This document shows positions 53,088 to 57,679 of a DNA stretch of 57,679 nucleotides, in pieces. Positions within the stretch are counted from its first letter, which is position 1; the number at the start of each line of letters is the position of its first letter. The DNA is from Labedella populi (GTDB taxonomy: Bacteria; Actinomycetota; Actinomycetes; Actinomycetales; Microbacteriaceae), in NCBI RefSeq assembly GCF_004078655.1, contig NZ_RZNC01000009.1:1-57679 (forward strand), read 5' to 3'. The position numbers were made by a program, and so were the translations under genes. The notes beneath the pieces were generated by a model that saw nothing but the letters and a program-made list of their open reading frames with translations, did not search any database and had not been told where the DNA came from.

Positions 53088-53855
53088 ATGAACATCAGCG
53101 GAAACACCATCTTCATCCCGGGCGCTACGAGCGGAATCGGTCTCGCGCTCGCACTCGCACTCCGAGCGAAGGGCAACGAGGTCATCATCGGCGGGCGTCG
53201 AACCGAACTCCTTGAACGCATCACGGCGGAGAACCCGGGTCTGCACGCCTACCGCATCGACACGACCGACCCTGAGAGCATCGCGACGGTCTCCCGACAG
53301 GTCATCGTGGAGCACCCCGACGTGAACGTCCTCATCCCGATGGCCGGCATCATGCGCGTCGAGGACTGGACGCGGGCCGACGGCTTCCTCGACACGGCCG
53401 AGCAGATCGTCACGACCAACATCCTCGGCCCGATCCGCCTCATCGCGGCGTTCATCGAGCAACTGCAGAGCCGTCCGGAATCGACCATCATGACCGTCTC
53501 GTCGGGGCTCGCGTTCGCTCCGCTCCGTGTGACTCCGAGCTACAACGCGTCGAAGGCGGCGATCCACATGCTGAGCGAGTCGATCCGCCTCCAGCTCGCG
53601 CGAACGAGCGTGCGCGTGCTCGAGCTCGAGCCGCCGTCGGTGCGCACCGACCTCATGCCCGGCCAGGCCGAGAGCGACTTCGCGATGCCCCTCGAGGACT
53701 TCATCGCCGAGGTGATGCAGCTCATCGAGACGCAGCCGGATGCGACGGAGATCCAGGTCGAGAACGTCACGTTCCTCCGCTACGGCGAGGCTCGCGGCGA
53801 CTACGAGTCCGTTGTCGCGACGATCAACCAGCTCGACCCGCACGGACGCCCCTGA
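53088..53855 (+). CDS. Short-chain dehydrogenase, DltE-like
   Basis: The 255-aa SDR starts MNISGNTIFIPGATSGIGLALALAL in its Rossmann motif (GATSGIG), then NVLIPMAGIM, TIMTVSSGLAF and the active site SYNASKAAIHML. The late PPSVRTDLMPGQ segment is typical of oxidoreductases called DltE-like. ATG 53088 follows GGGAGG. It is divergent from the XRE regulator. Confidence 0.9.
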   Translation: MNISGNTIFIPGATSGIGLALALALRAKGNEVIIGGRRTELLERITAENPGLHAYRIDTTDPESIATVSRQVIVEHPDVNVLIPMAGIMRVEDWTRADGFLDTAEQIVTTNILGPIRLIAAFIEQLQSRPESTIMTVSSGLAFAPLRVTPSYNASKAAIHMLSESIRLQLARTSVRVLELEPPSVRTDLMPGQAESDFAMPLEDFIAEVMQLIETQPDATEIQVENVTFLRYGEARGDYESVVATINQLDPHGRP

Positions 53856-53990
53856 ACGCAACGCCTCTGCCTCGAGCACACGGCGAGCAGGTTCCGCAAG
53901 GCCTGCCGATCGACCTCCCCGCTCACGTGTACTGGAATCTCCTCTCCCCCAGACCCCGGGAGCAGTCCACGACGAGGCGAGGTGCGTGAC

Positions 53991-55085
53991 GTGACGGATG
54001 CAGTGATCCCGACGACAGGGCGGGCCGCGGGGCGAAAGACCGGCTCCCGCGGGACGAGCGACTACACGGCGCTCGCCGAACAGATCCGATCAGCGGGTCT
54101 CCTCCGCCGCCGATACGGCTACTACTGGGCGAAGCTGATCGGGCTCCCGCTCGTGGTCCTCGCGGCGCTCGGCGTCTTCGTCTGGATCGGCGAGTCGTGG
54201 TGGCAGCTCGTGACCGCCGCCGTCTTCGGCGTCCTCTTCGCGCAGGTCGCGTTCCTCGGCCACGACGCCGCGCACAAGCAGATCTTCGTGTCGGGGCGGG
54301 CCAACGACTGGGCGAGTCTCATCGTCGGCGACCTCATCGTCGGGATGAGCTACGGCTGGTGGCGGCACAAGCACTCCCGCCATCACGCGAACCCCAACAA
54401 GCTCGGCGCCGACCCGGACATCGAGCTCCCCGTCATCGCCGTGACGCCGGAGCGTGCCCGCGAGGGCAAGAACCCGATCAGCCGCTGGGTCATGTCCCAC
54501 CAGGGGGCGTTCTTCTTCCCGATCCTGCTGCTCGAGGGCGTCTCCCTGCACGCGTCGAGCGTGCGCCGTGTCGTCGCACGCGAGTACGTCGAACGACGCT
54601 GGTGGGAGATCGCGATGCTCACGGTGCGGCTCGTCGGCTTTCCCGTGCTCGTCTTCACCGTGCTGTCCCCGGGGATGGCGGCGGCGTTCCTCGCCGTGCA
54701 GCTCGGCGTCTTCGGCTTCTACATGGGAGCGTCGTTCGCGCCCAACCACAAGGGCATGCCGATCGTGCCGAAGGACGGCCGGCTCGACTTCCTCCGTCGC
54801 CAGACGAGCACCAGTCGGAACATCCGCGGTGGCCGCATCGTCGACGTCGCGATGGGCGGCCTCAACTACCAGATCGAACACCACCTCTTCCCCTCGATGC
54901 CGCGTCCCCACTTGCGGCGAGCTGCCGTGATCGTCAAGGAGTACTGCCGCACGCACGACGTCCCCTACATGTCGGTCGGACTCCTCACGTCGTACGCGAT
55001 CGTCGTCCGCTACATCAACCGGGTGGGCCTCGGCGAGCGCGACCCGTTCGAGTGCCCGCTGGTCGCGCAGCGCCGGGCCGGCTGA
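53991..55085 (+). CDS. Membrane fatty acid desaturase
   Basis: This protein of about 364 aa has the three His boxes of acyl-lipid/acyl-CoA desaturases: GHDAAHKQ (91-95), HKHSRHH (126-132) and QIEHHLFPSMP (294-298). Four hydrophobic segments separate them. The first-box Gln variant in QIEHH is typical of front-end-like desaturases, but no cytochrome b5 domain is present. GTG 53991 has GAGG eight bases upstream; GTG 53982 is an alternative. It introduces a double bond into membrane fatty acids, position not determinable. Confidence 0.9.
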   Translation: MTDAVIPTTGRAAGRKTGSRGTSDYTALAEQIRSAGLLRRRYGYYWAKLIGLPLVVLAALGVFVWIGESWWQLVTAAVFGVLFAQVAFLGHDAAHKQIFVSGRANDWASLIVGDLIVGMSYGWWRHKHSRHHANPNKLGADPDIELPVIAVTPERAREGKNPISRWVMSHQGAFFFPILLLEGVSLHASSVRRVVAREYVERRWWEIAMLTVRLVGFPVLVFTVLSPGMAAAFLAVQLGVFGFYMGASFAPNHKGMPIVPKDGRLDFLRRQTSTSRNIRGGRIVDVAMGGLNYQIEHHLFPSMPRPHLRRAAVIVKEYCRTHDVPYMSVGLLTSYAIVVRYINRVGLGERDPFECPLVAQRRAG

Positions 55086-55100
55086 GCGGCCGGCGGCACG

Positions 55101-55365
55101 TCAGTCGGTGGTCTCCCGCGAAGTGTCGCCGTCCCGGGCGTCGTCGGTAGCGCCGTCGTCTCGGAAGACGCGGAACTGCGGCGGGGTCACGGCTTTGCCG
55201 ATCGAGGAGGACCGCGCGGCGCCGGACGCTGCGCGGCGAGCGACGACTCGACGACTCGACGACTCGACGACGAGCACGGACGATCGTCACGACCGCCACG
55301 ACGAGCCCCACGGCCACGATGACGGCCCACATCCACACCGGGACTCCCCACAGGTGATTCGACAT
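55101..55365 (-). pseudogene. Small single-span membrane protein gene, frame broken at an 8-bp repeat
   Basis: ATG 55365 (AAAGAGGGG seven bases upstream) begins MSNHLWGVPVWMWAVIV, a single membrane helix (about 8-29) followed by Arg-rich sequence. After the octamer repeat at 55242-55271 the reading frame enters Arg-rich shadow sequence and runs 70 bases into the desaturase gene. The next frame instead reads like real protein (GKAVTPPQFRVFRDDGATDD) and stops at 55101, just outside the desaturase. One more (or two fewer) repeat units would join both halves into a 90- or 82-aa protein. Slippage switch, inactivation or sequencing error are all possible. Confidence 0.65.
55242..55271. repeat. 8-bp tandem repeat, 3 units plus 6 bases
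   Basis: Three copies of GACGACTC (55242-55265) plus GACGAC. Because 8 is not a multiple of 3, copy changes shift frame in the overlapping small membrane protein gene. Confidence 0.9.
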
Positions 55366-55391
55366 TCCATGTCCCCTCTTTAGCCGACAGA

Positions 55392-55409
55392 AGTACTTAT
55401 CCAAGTACT
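55392..55409 (-). promoter_or_regulatory. Inverted/direct repeat before the small membrane protein gene
   Basis: AGTACTT-ATCC-AAGTACT has perfect 7-bp arms; each arm is nearly the palindrome AAGTACTT. It lies 27 bases upstream of the ATG and may be an operator. Confidence 0.5.
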
Positions 55410-55455
55410 GCTACGTTAGTCGCGATCGGGGGATCGGCTCTCGGTCACGCGGGGT

Positions 55456-55680
55456 GCCGAGCGCGGCATCGCGGTTCCCGGCACGAAGGCCGCCGAGGTG
55501 ATCGCGTGGCTCGCCGAGGACTACGGTCTTGGTCGCGGGCACGCGATGGCCCTGTACAAGGTGATCACTGACGGTACGACGATCTCCGACACACACGTCG
55601 GCACGGGCGGCACCCACAGCGGTGCCTCCCGCGAGCTGTGGCTCGACGGCGCTGCAACGAACCCGATCCGCTCGACGTGA
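55456..55680 (+). pseudogene. 5'-truncated DUF4287-domain gene
   Basis: In the frame ending at TGA 55678-55680 one reads AERGIAVPGTKAAEVIAWLA, then EDYGLGRGHAMALYKVI and SDTHVGTGGTHSGASRELWL, the main body of DUF4287 proteins. The family N-terminus is missing. An in-frame stop at 55417-55419 closes the frame, and only a GTG at 55498 inside the domain could start a 60-aa remnant. It is therefore a relic; the intact family member is about 75-100 aa of unknown function. Confidence 0.65.
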
Positions 55681-55910
55681 TTCCGGGACCGACTGCGAAC
55701 ATCCGGCCCTTCGATCCGTCCCGGCCCGTGCGCGTCGTGCTCGTCGGGGCGGTCGGCATGGGGCGGCAGTGGCTGCGCACACTCGAGGCCTCGCCGGACG
55801 TCGAACTCGTGGGGTTCGTCGACGATCGAAACCGAGCGCGTGCCCGCGCTCCGCTCCGTGCTCATGTCCTGGACCTCGCCGCTCGGGTGACCGGCACGCA
55901 CGGAGACTGA
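55681..55910 (+). pseudogene. N-terminal fragment of a Gfo/Idh/MocA-type oxidoreductase
   Basis: The frame ending at TGA 55908-55910 reads PVRVVLVGAVGMGRQWLRTL then EASPDVELVGFVDDRNRARA, the first Rossmann strand-helix-strand of Gfo/Idh/MocA dehydrogenases with GxxGMGR. It then degenerates and stops about 60 residues into a family that is normally 330-400 aa. The Gly-to-Val change in GAVGMG also departs from the family. It directly follows the DUF4287 relic. Confidence 0.55.
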
Positions 55911-55957
55911 TTCCGCGGCCCTCGCCTTTCCGGGCGGATCGGACGTAGCCTGACGGC

Positions 55958-56605
55958 GTGAGCCCTGAACGCGCGGCAGAGGTGCTCGGCGTCGACGTCG
56001 AGGCGTTGCCCCACGAGGTGACGAACGCCTTCGCGGCGCGCGCGCGGCGGACACACCCCGACGTCGACGGCGGGAGCGCCGAGGCCTTCCGCGAGGCGGT
56101 CGAGGCGCGGAACGTGCTCCTCTCCCGGAAACGCGCCGGTGCTCCCGGCGACGCCTCGACCGCACCCGACGGCTACATCGTGTTCGACGACGAGCGGACC
56201 GGGCCTCCGGATCCCGCCGACGAGTTCCCCTCCTGGGTGATCGTGCCGCGCGCGCCGAGTCCCGCGCTCATCGCGGTGGGCGGTGCGCTGCTCCTGGTCG
56301 CAGCCTTCCTCTCCATCTACGACGTTCCCTACCCGTGGACGCTCGCTGAGCCGATCGCCCGCTGGGTCCTGCTCATCGCCGCGGCTCTGGCGTTCGCCGT
56401 GACGGGCCGGCGCGGATTCCTCGCCGTCATGGTCGTGCTCGTGGCGGTGACCCTCGTCGTGAACGTCGCGATCACGACGATCGGTGGGCTGCTCGGACTC
56501 TTCATCACGATGCCCGCGATCGTCGCGATCAACGCCGCGGGCTTCGCCGCCCGACGCCGCCGCACGGTTCGCCGTGGCGGCCGCGTCAGTCGCCCTTCAC
56601 GTTGA
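55958..56605 (+). CDS. J-domain-like membrane protein
   Basis: The 215-aa protein starts at GTG 55958 with a short J-domain-like segment (1-50) that keeps the HPD tripeptide in ARARRTHPDVDGGSAEAFRE. An acidic linker and four hydrophobic helices follow (about 105-125, 133-148, 150-168, 172-195), with a basic C-terminus. HPD loops stimulate Hsp70/DnaK ATPase, so recruitment of DnaK to the membrane is possible. The J domain is incomplete compared with DnaJ and there is no Gly/Phe or zinc region. Ribosome site weak. Confidence 0.7.
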   Translation: MSPERAAEVLGVDVEALPHEVTNAFAARARRTHPDVDGGSAEAFREAVEARNVLLSRKRAGAPGDASTAPDGYIVFDDERTGPPDPADEFPSWVIVPRAPSPALIAVGGALLLVAAFLSIYDVPYPWTLAEPIARWVLLIAAALAFAVTGRRGFLAVMVVLVAVTLVVNVAITTIGGLLGLFITMPAIVAINAAGFAARRRRTVRRGGRVSRPSR

Positions 56606-56789
56606 CGAGCTGACGCAGCGTGTGCCGCACCGAGACGAGGTCGGCCGCATCGGCCATGACTTACTGAGCTCGATCGTGGCCCCGGCGTCCGCTCGACGCG
56701 CCGTGCGGCTCCGACCCGGCTCCGCGGCAGTCGGCTTCCCGTTCGGAGTATGACGTCCGACGAGCGGACCTCTTTTCCCTGCACAGCAG
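56606..56789. other. Intergenic region after the J-domain protein
   Basis: Contains a 23-codon minus-strand frame (ATG at 56660, MADAADLVSVRHTLRQLV) with an in-frame stop just upstream. I could not assign it. No hairpin or repeat was evident. Confidence 0.3.
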
Positions 56790-57599
56790 TCAGTGCGGGC
56801 TCGATCGGGCCTCATCGCTCGCGAGCGCGGACTCCGGGGCACAGCCGAGTTCGCCCGGCCGCAGCTTCACGGGAGCGATCGACTTCTGCTCTGTCACCCC
56901 GCCGACGCGCGCGACGAGGACGCATTCGTTCTCGTCGCCCATCGCGACGCCGACGTCACCGCCGTTCACCACCACTCGAGGTGGTGCGTTCTCGACGGGA
57001 AGCCACGAGGTGGAGCCAGACGCATCGAAGAGCGCGGCGATGGCTCCGCCGATCAGCGCGGGGTCTCCCGGTTCGGTGGGAAGCTGCTGCAACACCTCGA
57101 TGGCCGCGTCGGCCGCGTTCGGTGCCGGAAGGATCCGCGTCTCCTTCCCGTAGTCGGTCTCGAGGTCGATCGCAGGGATCGCCCCTTCGGTCGGACACGG
57201 GTATTCGTGAAGGTAGCTGTAGTGGTTGAAGTCGCCGCGCGGGCCCCAGAAGTCGAACTCGACGCTGTAACACGCGTACAGCTGCTCGCCCGTCGCCGCC
57301 CCCATGAACTCGGCCCGCGGGACGCCGACCTGGTAGTACAACGTCCCGATCACGTCTCCGCGCTTCGCCCCCTCGACGACATCGACATCGATGAGCGTTC
57401 CGCCGCGGTTCACCCGCGAGGCCGCGAGGGCGAAATCGTCCATATCGTCGGAGGTCGTGACGGGAATCGCGCGGACGCCCAGGTGCACGGCCTCTCTCGT
57501 CCCATCGGTCCCCGGACCCGCTGAGCACCCGGCGAGCAGGAGCACGGAAACCGCTGCAGTGGCTGCGATACTCCCGATCGTCACCACCCGAGCTGTCAT
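56790..57599 (-). CDS. Hypothetical lipoprotein
   Basis: The 269-aa precursor has a signal peptide with lipobox LLAGC (Cys25). The exported part contains VHLGVRAIPVTTSDDMDDFAL, YACYSVEFDFWGPRGDFNHY with a Cys pair around HEYPCPTEGAIP, and a C-terminal ARVGGVTEQKSIAPVKL. No domain recognised. It ends at the cell surface and has no close neighbour within the window to suggest a role. Confidence 0.8.
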   Translation of the reverse strand: MTARVVTIGSIAATAAVSVLLLAGCSAGPGTDGTREAVHLGVRAIPVTTSDDMDDFALAASRVNRGGTLIDVDVVEGAKRGDVIGTLYYQVGVPRAEFMGAATGEQLYACYSVEFDFWGPRGDFNHYSYLHEYPCPTEGAIPAIDLETDYGKETRILPAPNAADAAIEVLQQLPTEPGDPALIGGAIAALFDASGSTSWLPVENAPPRVVVNGGDVGVAMGDENECVLVARVGGVTEQKSIAPVKLRPGELGCAPESALASDEARSSPH

Positions 57600-57679
57600 G
57601 GTCGCGACTCTAACGATGTCTGCATGCCACTCGGAAGATGCACTCGCAGATCATCCGCGGGAATGATGGTCGGGCGACG

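Noticed and set aside
56592-56660. Small gene MADAADLV...
   Set aside because: Only 23 codons with no identifiable relatives or ribosome site; kept as a note in the intergenic entry.

Overview
The window is high-GC DNA (about 70% by eye) with dense genes, many GTG starts and frequent 4-base start/stop overlaps. Gene content points to a Gram-positive actinobacterium, most likely Micrococcales/Microbacteriaceae: a DUF222-type HNH nuclease tail, the TreY/TreZ/GlgX trehalose set, GAF-ANTAR regulators, phosphoketolase, DUF3054 and DUF4260. The family assignment is inference. No rRNA, tRNA, phage, insertion sequence or CRISPR array was recognised.

Layout. 1-2057: 3' end of an HNH nuclease gene and a membrane-anchored molybdopterin oxidoreductase. 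2144-6558: treZ and treY (maltodextrin to trehalose); their usual partner glgX lies 23 kb away at 29546-31750 on the same strand. 6621-8086: PadR regulator with a HAAS-type membrane protein. 8244-17327: the most coherent system, an apparent alpha-1,6-mannan utilisation locus. It has a GntR/LacI hybrid regulator, a cytoplasmic GH76 endo-mannanase, a sugar ABC importer without its own ATPase, a GH125 exo-alpha-1,6-mannosidase, and a secreted GH76 with a carbohydrate-binding module. 17387-20947: azoreductase with a divergent HxlR regulator, then phosphoketolase. 21522-25629: an ascorbate-type PTS EIIC-EIIB fusion, a SIS-domain sugar isomerase, a HutC/DasR-type GntR regulator and nagB, with a DasR-like operator before the PTS gene. 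25746-29303: esterase, a YidC/Oxa1 paralogue with a small membrane partner, a nucleotide-sugar-type dehydrogenase and an acidic repeat protein. 31968-33385: two overlapping GAF-ANTAR regulators. 33669-38142: glycosyltransferase, acyltransferase and orphan histidine kinase. 38317-41689: quinone reductase, isochorismatase-like hydrolase, MFS exporter. 41913-48060: complete peptide/nickel-type ABC operon with a divergent PadR regulator. 48091-57599: mostly stand-alone genes (SDRs, a cell-wall transglycosylase-like protein, TetR/DUF4260, DUF3054, lipoproteins, XRE/SDR pair, fatty-acid desaturase, J-domain membrane protein), plus a decayed zone at 55101-55910.

Mannan model (inference from families). 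The secreted GH76 cuts alpha-1,6-mannan outside the cell, the ABC system imports the oligosaccharides, and cytoplasmic GH76 plus GH125 reduce them to mannose under the GntR/LacI sensor. No alpha-1,2/1,3-mannosidase is present, which suggests an unbranched or already debranched substrate.

Other notable structure. Three long perfect intergenic palindromes have arms of 18, 24 and 20 bp. Short tandem repeats are frequent, with 6, 9 and 12 bp units inside genes and 13-17 bp units at gene boundaries. One 8-bp repeat sits exactly where a small membrane-protein gene changes frame, so it could be a slippage switch or a disabled gene.
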